A DNA stretch of 64,000 nucleotides from Callipepla californica brunnescens (taxonomy: Eukaryota > Chordata > Aves > Galliformes > Odontophoridae): the NCBI GenBank assembly GCA_023055505.1, contig JALIRH010000031.1, positions 2,068,485 through 2,132,484 of the forward strand. Direction: 5' to 3'. Shown piece by piece: positions 54,101 through 58,940 of the stretch. Each line of letters starts with the position of its first letter. Position 1 is the first letter of the stretch. The notes beneath the pieces are model-generated. The model had not been told where the DNA came from. It was given only the letters and a program-made list of their open reading frames with translations, and did not search any database. The translations under genes were made by a program, and so were the position numbers.

Positions 54101-55365
54101 CTATTAGAAAGGACCTTCAAAGATCATCTAGTCCAGCTGCAAAATGTTAAATGTAAAACAAAAAAGCAAAGAACATTGGATGGAAATCAACTAGTTAGTA
54201 TAACCTACAATACTAGCTGCTTGAAAAATATACACATCAGTTAAAAAGATGTTTCCATTGCCTTATTTCTTCTCTTTTTATTTCATTTCTCCTCTTTTCC
54301 TGATTCTTACTGTTTCCCATTGCCTTCCCCTCTCTCTCCTTGTATCACCCAGGATACAGCCTGAATCCTAAGATAAACTCACTCACAGAAGTTATCATAT
54401 ATACACTATTTTTGCATACTTACCTGATTAAATTCTGGCATACCTGGCACCCTGCAGGACATCTATGAGAAAGATAAATAGTTACTATATGCACGGACAA
54501 AAGAAAACATCTGTAATAGTATTCATAAAATATTGATTCCTCTATGCCCAAATTCTTACCAGTAGAACTAAAGGTTGTCTTCTTCTGCATTAAGTATCAG
54601 AAGAACTACCAGATAATTTCAGAGATTTGGTTTCCATGTTTCATCTCAAAATATATATTCTAACTACATCTCAAAAATAAGTTCTCCATTGTCTACACAA
54701 TCCATGTGCTCAAAACGACGTAATTCAAATCGCAAGTTCACATCTTCAAAATATGATCTTGCTGAGCATAATTAGGCAGAGCCTTCCATTAGAAACAGTC
54801 TGGAGTGTCAAATTATGCTTCTCTTCTCACAGAATAGTGGAAGAGTTTGATCTGTTCCTTATTCTTTTCACACTCTATGCCAATCTGAGTGGAAACCTGT
54901 GTCTCACAAGATTGCAGTCAACAGTGGGCATTATTTTGAGGACGGGAGAAAACAGCAGAACAGGATTAGAGATTTCTGTGCAGCAGCAGTTCAATATCAG
55001 AAGCACACCAATTTTTTTCTCTTTCATTTGGATGACATAACGCAGTTTTGGTTATTGGACTGACAGCATGACATCCAGGATGGCATGGAAAGTTAACTGC
55101 TCATAATTTCTAATTCAAATGAACAGCAACATTTAAAATGTACTGGTGAGAGGATCTATGAAATTCACCAACTGTATCATGGTAAAGATGCAAAGAATTG
55201 CATTCAAACTTCACAAAACACCCATAAAAGTTCACTCTGATTCTTTCTAAAATTAACAGAAAGAAAATGAAAGTCATTATTTTACCTGTGAGGATCTTTT
55301 AAAGAGGGAATAATGTTTGCACATTCTCTTTTACTGAAGACTTCTTCTATCCAAGACCTGGGGGT
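1..55365 (-). CDS. TRPM6: TRPM6 channel-kinase gene, exons 2-34 (3' end runs off the left edge)
   Basis: This is the span of the TRPM6 gene that the sequence supports. TRPM6 is a plasma-membrane Mg2+/Ca2+-permeable cation channel with a C-terminal alpha-kinase; it works as a tetramer, often together with TRPM7, in epithelial magnesium uptake. Thirty-three exons on the minus strand join in frame to 1841 codons with no stop. In order they encode the N-terminal TRPM homology region (exons 2-17), pre-S1 and S1-S6 (18-23), TRP helix (24), coiled coil (25-26), Ser/Thr-rich linker (26-31) and the start of the kinase (32-34). It is TRPM6 rather than TRPM7 because exons 24-30 follow TRPM6-specific stretches such as [24 protein letters not shown] and SKNW. 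The intact frame argues for a live gene. Five kinase exons and the stop codon are outside the window. Recognition rests on memory of the family, not on a search. Confidence 0.95.
722..804 (-). CDS. TRPM6: TRPM6 exon 34 (alpha-kinase, last exon in window)
   Basis: 83 nt, phase 0 in and phase 2 out, residues 1815-1842: [20 protein letters not shown] then HTIPYTPR. This helix and hinge segment is almost unchanged in TRPM6/7. Acceptor CTTCAG|GAG; donor CCAAG|GTAAAA. The kinase C-lobe, Zn-binding module and stop codon lie beyond the left edge. Positions 1-721 are the start of intron 34, in which I see no exon or repeat beyond a short A/C-rich run near 450. Confidence 0.96.
1076..1362 (-). CDS. TRPM6: TRPM6 exon 33 (alpha-kinase N-lobe)
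   Basis: 287 nt, phase 1 in and phase 0 out, residues 1719-1814. It reads [80 protein letters not shown] and [16 protein letters not shown]. The Lys of FIVKSFLPE corresponds to the ATP-binding lysine of the family (human TRPM6 Lys1804). Acceptor ATTGAAG|CT; donor CTGAGG|GTGAGT. Intron 33 is 271 nt. Confidence 0.97.
3141..3164 (+). repeat. Poly-T run
   Basis: An uninterrupted T run of about 24 in intron 32. On the sense strand it is poly-A; no retroelement body is recognisable beside it. Confidence 0.9.
3405..3623 (+). repeat. CR1 LINE 3' fragment
   Basis: On the plus strand the order is a GTTGTCCAGAGAGGGTATGG-type motif, ATTCAAAACACAACTAGACA, GGAGTTGGACCAGATGACC and a decayed ATTCT-type end. 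This is the 3' untranslated order of avian CR1. It is strongly diverged and is the only CR1 copy here in antisense to TRPM6. Confidence 0.8.
3756..3821 (-). CDS. TRPM6: TRPM6 exon 32 (kinase exchange segment)
   Basis: 66 nt, phase 1 in and out, residues 1697-1719: [20 protein letters not shown] then [17 protein letters not shown] is the segment that swaps between kinase monomers in TRPM6/7 dimers and is needed for activity. Acceptor CTTTGCAG|CT; donor CTTTG|GTGAGT. Intron 32 (1363-3755, 2.4 kb) holds a T run at about 3141-3164 and a CR1 relic at 3405-3623. Confidence 0.95.
4879..5105 (-). repeat. CR1 LINE 3' fragment
   Basis: The plus strand starts AGAATCACAGAATCC and continues with GGAGGGACC and CCATCTAGTCCAACTCC, the reverse complement of the CR1 3' end with its ATTCTRTG repeats. 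It therefore lies in the sense of TRPM6, within intron 31. Confidence 0.85.
7778..7803 (-). CDS. TRPM6: TRPM6 exon 31 (26-nt microexon)
   Basis: 26 nt, phase 2 in and phase 1 out, residues 1688-1697: [14 protein letters not shown] after joining. It is needed to connect exon 30 (phase 2) to exon 32 (phase 1 entry), and 26 nt is the right size modulo three. Only this entry phase is open; the other two meet TGA. The residues resemble the mammalian SLKSPQEP segment. Acceptor TTTAAACAG|G; donor GACA|GTAAGT. A different exon between 9006 and 3821 could do the same job, so certainty is moderate. Intron 31 (3822-7777, 4.0 kb) carries one CR1 relic. Confidence 0.65.
9006..9064 (-). CDS. TRPM6: TRPM6 exon 30
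   Basis: 59 nt, phase 0 in and phase 2 out, residues 1669-1688: [19 protein letters not shown] and a split Ser. DLS-x-S and the N-L-x-RNS ending match the mammalian linker segment that follows SQE. Acceptor TTTATAG|GAT; donor TCCTC|GTATGT has C at -1, an unusual exon end. Intron 30 (7804-9005, 1.2 kb) shows nothing notable. Confidence 0.82.
11224..11321 (-). CDS. TRPM6: TRPM6 exon 29
   Basis: 98 nt, phase 1 in and phase 0 out, residues 1636-1668. It reads [20 protein letters not shown] then [14 protein letters not shown]-x-HQKMK followed by I-x-DYL and SRE/SQE matches the TRPM6 linker. Acceptor TTGGCTAG|GT; donor GAGAG|GTAAGA. Intron 29 (9065-11223, 2.2 kb) has only a six-unit AC run near 9674. 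Confidence 0.87.
12182..12308 (-). CDS. TRPM6: TRPM6 exon 28
   Basis: 127 nt, phase 0 in and phase 1 out, residues 1594-1636. It reads [20 protein letters not shown] then [20 protein letters not shown] and QL. The EE-x-SKNW-TVS-FS block aligns with the TRPM6-only linker of mammals; phase 0 is the only open entry frame, which agrees with exon 27. Acceptor TGTGTCTTACCAG|GTG with a long pyrimidine tract; donor CTAA|GTATGT. Intron 28 (11322-12181, 860 nt) shows nothing notable. Confidence 0.87.
13083..13116 (+). repeat. C18-A16 homopolymer pair (T16-G18 on the sense strand)
   Basis: Eighteen C followed by sixteen A on the plus strand, preceded by AACCCCC-type units. In the TRPM6 pre-mRNA this is U16 then G18 and a further G run, about 150 nt after the exon 27 donor. 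Confidence 0.95.
13267..13373 (-). CDS. TRPM6: TRPM6 exon 27 (charged linker)
   Basis: 107 nt, phase 1 in and phase 0 out, residues 1558-1593. It reads [20 protein letters not shown] then [16 protein letters not shown]. The order of features (SLPS..E, then K-rich DRK...KK...LQ) matches human TRPM6 after the large exon, though identity is low. The acceptor has a good pyrimidine tract (TTCTTTCCCACAG|AG). The donor CAG|GTGCCG is weak. Phase fits both neighbours exactly. Intron 27 (12309-13266) carries a poly-G tract on the sense strand. Confidence 0.78.
14097..15241 (-). CDS. TRPM6: TRPM6 exon 26 (coiled coil and Ser/Thr-rich region)
   Basis: 1145 nt, phase 2 in and phase 1 out, residues 1176-1558, by far the largest exon, as in mammals. 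It opens with the tetramer coiled coil ([20 protein letters not shown], then [20 protein letters not shown]). TRPM6-type islands [33 protein letters not shown] and TSFWISPL follow in a Ser-rich, poorly conserved stretch known in the family as an autophosphorylation target. The frame runs on to a stop at 14053, but an acidic or basic match to the family ends near TCKSI. Two phase-1 donors lie 3 nt apart: ATAG|GTGGTA (end 14097) and GGTG|GTAATA (end 14094). Intron 26 (13374-14093) shows nothing notable. Confidence 0.93.
16735..17495 (+). mobile_element. LTR-like retroelement relic (unclassified)
   Basis: A G+C-richer block begins with CAGTGCAGGAGGGGCCATGG-type sequence, followed by CCCATGGGCACCCCGTGGAG, AGTTTCTCACTGCCCTAGTC, an AATAAA within GGCAATAAATTATATTAATC, and a C/T-rich tail. 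The layout (purine-rich body, polyadenylation signal, then a short U5-like stretch) recalls avian solo LTRs. I cannot name the family or see clean target duplications, so class and borders are tentative. It lies in intron 25. Confidence 0.5.
17705..17837 (-). CDS. TRPM6: TRPM6 exon 25
   Basis: 133 nt, phase 1 in and phase 2 out, residues 1132-1176. It reads [40 protein letters not shown] and VTTER. The [19 protein letters not shown] helix is conserved and leads into the coiled coil. Acceptor ATTTCAG|AG; donor GAAAG|GTATGC. Intron 25 (15242-17704, 2.5 kb) holds the LTR-like relic. Confidence 0.96.
20901..21100 (-). CDS. TRPM6: TRPM6 exon 24 (TRP helix)
   Basis: 200 nt, phase 2 in and phase 1 out, residues 1065-1132. 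It encodes [60 protein letters not shown] and [16 protein letters not shown] is the TRP helix, a gating and PIP2-sensing element; [10 protein letters not shown] is the TRP-box region shared by TRPM6/7. Acceptor TTCTCAG|T; donor CTGA|GTAAGC. Intron 24 (17838-20900, 3.1 kb) has no repeat I could name. Confidence 0.97.
22590..22622 (+). repeat. TTGG/TTTTG microsatellite
   Basis: GGTTGGTTGGTTTTGTTTTG continues with further TTTTG units, about 25-60 nt after the exon 23 donor in intron 23. Confidence 0.9.
22647..22761 (-). CDS. TRPM6: TRPM6 exon 23 (outer pore, S6)
   Basis: 115 nt, phase 1 in and phase 2 out, residues 1027-1065. It reads [20 protein letters not shown] then [19 protein letters not shown]. 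Two extracellular cysteines (positions 2 and 8 of this piece) match the pore-loop disulfide pair of the family; the rest is S6. Acceptor TTTCAG|TC; donor TTTAA|GTAGGT. A TTTTG microsatellite begins about 25 nt into intron 23 (21101-22646). Confidence 0.96.
24178..24352 (-). CDS. TRPM6: TRPM6 exon 22 (S5, pore helix, selectivity filter)
   Basis: 175 nt, phase 0 in and phase 1 out, residues 969-1027. It reads [20 protein letters not shown] (S5), [20 protein letters not shown], then [18 protein letters not shown]. The GEVYAGEID filter keeps the acidic residues known in TRPM6/7 to set divalent permeation and pH sensitivity. Acceptor TGCCTAG|ACA; donor GATG|GTAGGT. A second GTAG lies 4 nt downstream but would break the frame. 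Intron 22 (22762-24177) shows nothing notable. Confidence 0.97.
25272..25523 (-). CDS. TRPM6: TRPM6 exon 21 (S3, S4, start of S5)
   Basis: 252 nt, phase 0 in and out, residues 885-968. It encodes [40 protein letters not shown] (S3), [20 protein letters not shown] and [20 protein letters not shown] (S4 and the S4-S5 linker), then IGKM. The S4 has few charges, as expected for a channel that is not strongly voltage-gated. Acceptor TGTTCAG|GTG; donor AAGATG|GTAAGT. Intron 21 (24353-25271) shows nothing notable. Confidence 0.97.
27131..27772 (-). repeat. CR1 LINE, long 3' fragment
   Basis: About 640 bases. The 3' end (ACAGAATCACAGAAG, GATCAGCTAGTCCAACC on the plus strand) continues into CAGTGCTC, TTCTTTCTCATG, CTAAACA, CTCCAGGCCCC, GACACTGTACTCCAGACGTG and a stretch of the reverse-transcriptase tail region. 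It is sense to TRPM6, in intron 20. Short open frames across it are relics, not genes. Confidence 0.9.
27776..27819 (+). repeat. 22-bp tandem duplication
   Basis: A 22-bp unit beginning AACCTATATGTATGCAAGTC occurs twice head to tail without mismatch, directly after the CR1 relic of intron 20. Confidence 0.95.
28269..28397 (-). CDS. TRPM6: TRPM6 exon 20 (S1 end, S2)
   Basis: 129 nt, phase 0 in and out, residues 842-884. It reads [40 protein letters not shown] and VRE. The first 16 residues complete S1; [20 protein letters not shown] is S2. Acceptor TTGTAG|ATG; donor AGAGAG|GTAAGT. Intron 20 (25524-28268, 2.7 kb) holds a long CR1 relic and a 22-bp tandem duplication. Confidence 0.96.
29266..29400 (-). 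CDS. TRPM6: TRPM6 exon 19 (start of S1)
   Basis: 135 nt, phase 0 in and out, residues 797-841. A polar loop ([20 protein letters not shown]) leads to [32 protein letters not shown] is the conserved entry into S1. Acceptor TTTAAAG|AAA; donor CACACG|GTTGGT is weak. Intron 19 (28398-29265, 868 nt) has T-rich runs near 29030 and a TATC-rich patch near 28670. Confidence 0.94.
30103..30140 (+). repeat. AAAT microsatellite
   Basis: Nine to ten AAAT units in intron 18 with no interruption. Confidence 0.95.
31509..31664 (-). CDS. TRPM6: TRPM6 exon 18 (pre-S1 segment)
   Basis: 156 nt, phase 0 in and out, residues 745-796. It reads [40 protein letters not shown] and [12 protein letters not shown]. The hydrophobic ILLPPTIL helix followed by [12 protein letters not shown] is diagnostic of TRPM6/7. 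The frame is intact but lies in a region where the longest open frames belong to other reading frames, so it is easily missed. Acceptor CTTTTAG|GTC; donor TCTCTG|GTTAGT. Intron 18 (29401-31508, 2.1 kb) carries an AAAT microsatellite. Confidence 0.93.
32168..32396 (-). CDS. TRPM6: TRPM6 exon 17
   Basis: 229 nt, phase 2 in and phase 0 out, residues 668-744. It reads [60 protein letters not shown] and [27 protein letters not shown] and DMWMGRL.MRKNSW are near-identical across TRPM6/7 and lead into the membrane domain. Acceptor TTCTAG|GGAG; donor TTTAAG|GTGACA. Intron 17 (31665-32167, 503 nt) shows nothing notable. Confidence 0.96.
33403..33683 (-). CDS. TRPM6: TRPM6 exon 16
   Basis: 281 nt, phase 0 in and phase 2 out, residues 575-668. 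A Lys-rich start ([10 protein letters not shown]) leads into [20 protein letters not shown], then [40 protein letters not shown] and [25 protein letters not shown] is a TRPM signature. Acceptor TTTGTAG|GAA; donor TCAAA|GTATGA. Intron 16 (32397-33402, 1.0 kb) shows only AAAC-rich sequence near 32885. Confidence 0.96.
34606..34716 (-). CDS. TRPM6: TRPM6 exon 15
   Basis: 111 nt, phase 0 in and out, residues 538-574. It encodes [20 protein letters not shown], then [17 protein letters not shown]. The end STLHSQF-like plus RTAQPYK matches TRPM6; the start is a variable loop. Acceptor TTTCGCAG|AAC; donor TGCAAG|GTAAAG. Intron 15 (33684-34605) shows nothing notable. Confidence 0.92.
35352..35492 (-). 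CDS. TRPM6: TRPM6 exon 14
   Basis: 141 nt, phase 0 in and out, residues 491-537. It reads [40 protein letters not shown] and [27 protein letters not shown] is the strongly conserved end of the homology region's helical part. Acceptor TTTCAG|AGC; donor CACAAG|GTAACT. Intron 14 (34717-35351) shows nothing notable. Confidence 0.95.
37490..37543 (-). CDS. TRPM6: TRPM6 exon 13
   Basis: 54 nt, phase 0 in and out, residues 473-490: [18 protein letters not shown]. Acceptor TAACAG|AAG; donor AAACAG|GTAATG. Being symmetric, it could be skipped without a frameshift, though the family keeps it. Intron 13 (35493-37489, 2.0 kb) has no repeat I recognise. Confidence 0.93.
38049..38183 (-). CDS. TRPM6: TRPM6 exon 12
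   Basis: 135 nt, phase 0 in and out, residues 428-472. It encodes [20 protein letters not shown], then [20 protein letters not shown] and [25 protein letters not shown] and [12 protein letters not shown] are near-invariant in TRPM6/7. Acceptor TCTGAAG|GTT; donor AATACA|GTGAGT. Intron 12 (37544-38048, 505 nt) shows nothing notable. Confidence 0.96.
41640..41878 (-). repeat. CR1 LINE internal fragment
   Basis: The plus strand shows CAGAAATGGACACAGCCCA, GCAGCCTCAACAGTACTC, GATCACCTTTCTGGATCTGC and TAGCAACACTGCC, the internal order also found in the copy at 27.5 kb. It has no 3' end and is strongly diverged. It lies in intron 11. Confidence 0.75.
42087..42136 (+). repeat. AT-rich simple repeat
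   Basis: An A run leads into ATATATATATATAT and two TACATATATATG-like palindromic units. It lies in intron 11. Confidence 0.85.
42504..42604 (-). CDS. TRPM6: TRPM6 exon 11
   Basis: 101 nt, phase 1 in and phase 0 out, residues 394-427. It reads [20 protein letters not shown] then [13 protein letters not shown]. The [12 protein letters not shown] helix and YGQQW are family features. Acceptor TTTCCTAG|GT; donor TGGAAG|GTACTT. Intron 11 (38184-42503, 4.3 kb) holds an internal CR1 fragment at 41640-41878 and an AT-rich simple repeat near 42090. Confidence 0.94.
42719..42791 (-). CDS. TRPM6: TRPM6 exon 10
   Basis: 73 nt, phase 0 in and phase 1 out, residues 370-394: [20 protein letters not shown] then ALLK. 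The acidic [16 protein letters not shown] block is conserved in TRPM6. Acceptor CTAACAG|ATA; donor AAAG|GTATGT. The intron to exon 11 is only 114 nt, the shortest in the window. Confidence 0.94.
43629..43752 (-). CDS. TRPM6: TRPM6 exon 9
   Basis: 124 nt, phase 2 in and phase 0 out, residues 328-369. It reads [20 protein letters not shown], then [20 protein letters not shown] and [11 protein letters not shown] matches the family block. Acceptor TTTTTCAG|G; donor GAGTCT|GTGAGT. Intron 9 (42792-43628, 837 nt) shows nothing recognisable. Confidence 0.93.
44779..44953 (-). CDS. TRPM6: TRPM6 exon 8
   Basis: 175 nt, phase 1 in and phase 2 out, residues 270-328. It contains [40 protein letters not shown] and THKHTGDTG. 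The [12 protein letters not shown] motif is diagnostic of TRPM channels. Acceptor GAACCAG|GA; donor ACAGG|GTGAGT. Intron 8 (43753-44778) is AT-rich, with an A run near 44200 and nothing else. Confidence 0.95.
45686..45784 (-). repeat. CR1 LINE 3' end, degraded
   Basis: ACAGAATTGTTCACGTTGGA, AAAGACCTTTAAGA and CCATGTCCCT on the plus strand match the reverse complement of a CR1 end like that at 55.6 kb, with deletions. It lies in intron 7. Confidence 0.7.
45860..46031 (-). CDS. TRPM6: TRPM6 exon 7
   Basis: 172 nt, phase 0 in and phase 1 out, residues 213-270. It encodes [20 protein letters not shown], then [20 protein letters not shown] and [16 protein letters not shown]. The block [14 protein letters not shown] is a TRPM-family hallmark. 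Acceptor TTTTATAG|GTT; donor ACAA|GTAAGT. Intron 7 (44954-45859) carries a degraded CR1 end at 45686-45784. Confidence 0.95.
46812..46936 (-). CDS. TRPM6: TRPM6 exon 6
   Basis: 125 nt, phase 1 in and phase 0 out, residues 171-212: [20 protein letters not shown], then [20 protein letters not shown] and [18 protein letters not shown] is near-invariant in TRPM6. Acceptor TTTAG|GA; donor AAAGAT|GTGAGT lacks the usual terminal G but matches the donor consensus in the intron. A mariner element ends about 80 nt upstream of the acceptor. Intron 6 (46032-46811, 780 nt) shows nothing notable. Confidence 0.94.
47018..48256 (+). mobile_element. Mariner transposon copy, Galluhop-like, dead
   Basis: About 1.24 kb is bounded by inverted ends: the left end reads GCTCTGAAAGTAATGACTCC and the right end, reversed, GCTCTGAAAGTAATTCCTCC. 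TA dinucleotides at 47016 and 48257 fit the TA target duplication of mariner. Inside, the plus strand reads a transposase-like frame from 47275 ([20 protein letters not shown]), later broken by stops and frameshifts; ITSDEM and SPNLALSD hold two of the expected catalytic aspartates. Size and sequence suggest Galluhop, the mariner known from chicken. It is antisense to TRPM6, in intron 5. Confidence 0.85.
48773..48791 (+). repeat. AATC microsatellite, short
   Basis: About four AATC units (AAATCAATCAATCAATC) in intron 5, close to exon 5. Confidence 0.8.
48985..49198 (-). CDS. TRPM6: TRPM6 exon 5
   Basis: 214 nt, phase 0 in and phase 1 out, residues 100-171. It begins [17 protein letters not shown] and contains [15 protein letters not shown] and [18 protein letters not shown]. 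This is the nucleotide-fold-like core of the TRPM homology region. The Ser of LVISVHGG corresponds to human TRPM6 Ser141, whose Leu substitution causes hypomagnesemia with secondary hypocalcemia; it is conserved here. Intron 5 (46937-48984) contains the mariner copy and an AATC microsatellite. Confidence 0.95.
49576..49753 (-). CDS. TRPM6: TRPM6 exon 4
   Basis: 178 nt, phase 2 in and phase 0 out, residues 40-99. It reads [10 protein letters not shown], then [18 protein letters not shown] and [13 protein letters not shown]. The [13 protein letters not shown] block is a signature of the TRPM N-terminal homology region. Acceptor AATGTGAG|A; donor GCCAAG|GTTTG is weaker than its neighbours. Intron 4 (49199-49575, 377 nt) shows nothing notable. 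Confidence 0.94.
50456..50795 (+). repeat. (GGGAA)68 microsatellite
   Basis: Exactly 340 bases of GGGAA with no interruption, flanked by variant units (GAAGAAGGAAG on the left, GAAGGGAAAACAGGG on the right). It lies in intron 3, so the TRPM6 pre-mRNA reads TTCCC (UUCCC) repeats. The open frames of up to 138 residues across it on both strands only reflect the absence of stop codons in the unit. Confidence 0.98.
52375..53085 (-). repeat. CR1 LINE, long 3'-proximal fragment
   Basis: About 700 bases. The plus strand shows CTGGCCTTGAGCACCCCAGG, GGATGGAGCATCCACAGCTT, CAGCCTAAACAACCCCAGCT, CCTCAGTGGTCTGATCATCC and CTCCAGGAGGTCCATGC, the reverse complement of a CR1 3' region. The extreme 3' end is lost. 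It is sense to TRPM6, in intron 3. Confidence 0.88.
54056..54142 (-). repeat. Short CR1 3' end
   Basis: A decayed AGAATAGAGTAGAACAGAG run (expanded ATTCTRTG-type end, reversed) leads into GAAAGGACCTTCAAAGATCA and TCTAGTCCAGCTGC. It is a very short CR1 relic in intron 3, in the sense of TRPM6. Confidence 0.8.
54424..54462 (-). CDS. TRPM6: TRPM6 exon 3
   Basis: 39 nt, phase 2 in and phase 2 out, residues 27-40: [13 protein letters not shown], the Cys-rich turn at the start of the TRPM homology region. Acceptor CTCATAG|A and donor ATCAG|GTAAG. Intron 3 that follows (49754-54423) is the longest certain intron and holds the GGGAA array, a long CR1 relic, a short CR1 end and otherwise unremarkable sequence. 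Confidence 0.92.
55286..55365 (-). CDS. TRPM6: TRPM6 exon 2
   Basis: 80 nt, phase 0 in and phase 2 out, residues 1-27. Acceptor TTTTCAG|ACC and donor CACAG|GTAAA. It encodes [20 protein letters not shown] followed by SLKDPHR, the conserved N-terminus of TRPM6/7 (SWIE, KREC and DPHR are family hallmarks). The following intron 2 (54463-55285, 823 nt) shows nothing recognisable. Confidence 0.93.
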
Positions 55366-55633
55366 CTGAAAAGACATTTCAAACAAAATTATATTCCTTA
55401 ACAATGGAACACAAAACAAAAAATTGCATTACAAAGTTTAGGCTGCCATAAATGCCTAGCTCTGAATGATTTCCATCACAATGTTAGATGAAACCACACA
55501 CTATTAGCTGAAAATACAGCTCTGAATGGTCCTAGCCCTTCACTCCCAAGCTTTTTTTCATGGAAATTTAAATTCTAAAGTATGTTCCCATTTATCAGCA
55601 ATAAACATGAAAACGATTTAGAGGGTCACATAC

Positions 55634-55965
55634 ATAGAATTATAGAATCGCTCAGGTTGGAAAAGACCTTAAAGATCATCGAGTCCAACCATGACCTAAC
55701 CATACCACCCCAACTCTAACACCCCTCTGCTAAATCATGTCCCTGAGCACCACATCCAAACACATCCAGGGATGGTGACTCCACCACCTCCTTGGGGAGC
55801 CTATTCCAGTGCTTAACAACCCTTTCTGTAAAGGGTCTAAACTTACCCTGGTACATTTCCCCTTGTCCTGTCACCTGTCGCCAGACAGAAGAGACCAACC
55901 CTGCTCTTGCTGTAAGCACCTTTCAGATATTGGAAGAGAGCAAAAAGGTCTCTTCTATACATGTA
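55634..55965 (-). repeat. CR1 LINE 3' fragment
   Basis: ATAGAATTATAGAATCGCTC, GGTTGGAAAAGACCTTAAAG, ATCATCGAGTCCAACCATG and the CCACCACCTCCTTGGGGAGC block on the plus strand identify a CR1 3' end. It is one of the better-preserved copies here, lying about 270 nt upstream of the exon 2 acceptor. Confidence 0.9.
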
Positions 55966-57248
55966 ACTGAAAGTATTGCACATTCCTTCTGATAGAAGAC
56001 TACCAAACAGCAATATTATTAAAACTGATAATGTATAAAAAGGCATTATTTCATTTTTACCTGAAATACACTATTTATTCTTTCTTACTTTTTTATTATA
56101 AGAGATTTCACAGTTTATGCACTCTGATTACATGTTTACTGAATTAAGACTATACTGAAAAACAAAAGACAGGCAACAAAGACTGGTCCTAGCATTTGGA
56201 GTGATGCCAGTTGGAACTTCCCCACTGGGATACTGCCCCAATGAAAGCTGCTGTAGCTGAATGAACTGATCACTCACTGTTGTAAACAGATTTTTTCCAA
56301 AGAACCTCTTTTTGTTCTATCCAATCAAACCACAAGAAACAAAGGATTCCCTACAATCTTGCCTCAAGGCAGAAGGAGGGACCAATTACACAGAGGTGAA
56401 GGGAAGCAGGTTTCCAAGCAAACTCCCAATCTGCCCACCTCACCCTCCAAGATACCCTCAGACAACAGGTATGAAGCTCTGGAATATGACAGACAAACAG
56501 TGATGTGAATAAAGGTCTATCCAGGTTGGAGAGGTAACCAATCATAAGTCAACCTAACATCCATATCACAACTACAAGACAAAAAGAAGCATTTCTGTCA
56601 TAGCTGAGTCCCTTGAGAGGGGAACAGAGGGCTAGACCAGACCCACAGGGAAGTCTGCTGTCTCTTTGGGTTCCAAGTAAGAGATATTAATGGAAAACTC
56701 TCTAGCTTGGTACAGCCCCCTGATTATTAACCATTACCGATTTTTCACATCAGCAACGAAGTATCAAAAAGATATCTCAAAAGCAGAGAAGGTCTTGTGA
56801 GTGAAGTGGAAAGTAGTGACTTTCTTGGTGATCATGAAGTATTTGAGCTTAAAATTTTTGGTGATAGGAGGAAAACTGCCATCAGAACTTCAGCTCCAGA
56901 TATGGGGAGAGCAGACTTCATGCTACGCATTTTATGATTAGGCATGCAAGGAAAATGGTAATCAAATAATAAACACTGACTCCTTGTTCATTCTCTAAGT
57001 TGAAAATTGAATACTCCCATGTAATATGCCTAACTCGCCAAAATACTTATGGTGAGTACTTGTCTCGATACTTGTTTATAAAATGTCTTCTTCATACAAT
57101 TAATTAGAAAATAATTCATCTCATGACGGTGCATGTAACAACTGATTAAGAGTTGTGCTCAGAGCACTTCTAAGGTTGGAGTTCAGCAATAATTCTTTTA
57201 AAGAGAATACTTCTGTTTTACCTCTTGAAAGGAATTGATACTGTTAAT

Positions 57249-57268
57249 TAAAAAAAAAAAAAAAAAAA
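57249..57268 (+). repeat. Poly-A run
   Basis: About twenty A in the region upstream of exon 2. No element is recognisable next to it. Confidence 0.9.
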
Positions 57269-58940
57269 GTGTTGTTTGAGGATTTTTACTCCAGCTTCAC
57301 ATCCCTAAAAACCCCTGCATAAACTCACAGCCAATCACCTGGTTATGGAATATCAAGACGTACGTGGGTGAAAAATCAACTTGTCTGCAGGTTCAGATTC
57401 AGCTCCCATCAGGGCTAACAGCAGTCCTTTTGATTTTAATGTAGTCTGAATCACTTCCCCCATTGATTAAGATGAAAGAGTTTATTAAAAAGCAGTTTGC
57501 AGGTATTCATATGCATGTGTATTCTTCCAAGGGTAACTAATTTAATTGTATCTGGTTGAGCTTAGAGTGAAGAAGAACATGGAAGACCCTTGGGGCAGGA
57601 CAGAGCATGGGCATACAGGAAAATTAATTATCTCAGAAAGACAACTACTGAAGACAAGAGACAAAAATTAAATCCAAGAAAAAACCTGAGAAGCAGTGAA
57701 GAAAATTTCTTTGTTGTCAGGCACGCATTGCTTTCTAAAACCTTTCAATAGTAGTCTTTTTAGTAATCGTTATTGTTTCACGCTTCCCAAATCACTTTTT
57801 CCTAGTTGTCTGAGCCATCAAGCAGAATAGAGAAATGTTTCTACTGTTATAACACACTGAGACTCTGACTTTCTGAAATCCTTTAATACTTCAGGTAACA
57901 CTTTTCAATTTGAAGGAACAAGAAATCTATTCACGGGGTGCCTCAGATAAGAATGAACTTTAGCAAACTTCTCATTAACAGGACAGGGAGTAATGGAATT
58001 GCCAAGAGGTTGCCAAACCTCACAGCACTTACTAAGGAAACATGCTCAGCCTTATGAGAAAAGAACATTCACACTGCTGTCATTTTGATTAGTAACAACA
58101 CTAGCAGTTTATATATTTTTGAACAAGCTGTTGGCATTATTCAGTCTTCCCCCCAGCTATATTATCTCCAGCTTTCTGGAAATCAAGTGTTTTTGGGGTA
58201 TCTTTCCTGGTATGAAGCTCAGCATTCATTGATTCTGTGATTGGAAAATATAAAGTTTATACCCCCAGCATAACACAGTGTGTTGCATATCCCTAAACAG
58301 CAACAGCAAAACATACCATCAAATAAGCAACACACAAGTGCTCAGGAGTGTTTGAAAAAGGACATCAAGGAAGTTTTTTCCTCCAAAATTCAATGTTTCT
58401 CAGCAAAAAAAAAAGCTACAAGTTACAACATCAACCAGTAATTTTTAAGTGGGTAGAGGGCATGTGGAGTACTATCTCTTTTTGATGGGGTTCTTTAAAA
58501 CCAAAATATAATCTACAGTCTTCAGGGCTGGCAATTAAGTCAGCCAAAGTTACAGCAAGTGATACGAGAGATAAAAAGCCTTCTTTATTATTACTTTGAA
58601 CATCTAGACTTATTCCTAAAATAGCACGTCTTGTTCTAAACATCATTTTTTTCAGACTCTGGAGAGTGGTAAGGGAGTTAAGACAAAAGTAAGAATGCTT
58701 AAAATTCTGGATGCTTTGTGCAAAATTTTACTATTTGGCCCAAAACCACTTGTTTGCTTATGCAGTTGAGGCAGTGACTAACATATCCTACAATTGATCA
58801 AGCCACTCTGATTTCAGTTTTGTTAGATTCCGTGTCTAACAAATCCAGTGGAAAAATTCTATTGATTCTGATGAACTTTGGACAACATACCATGAATCCA
58901 ATCACTGATAAAATTCCTAATTAATTTGAGTGAACGAGGT

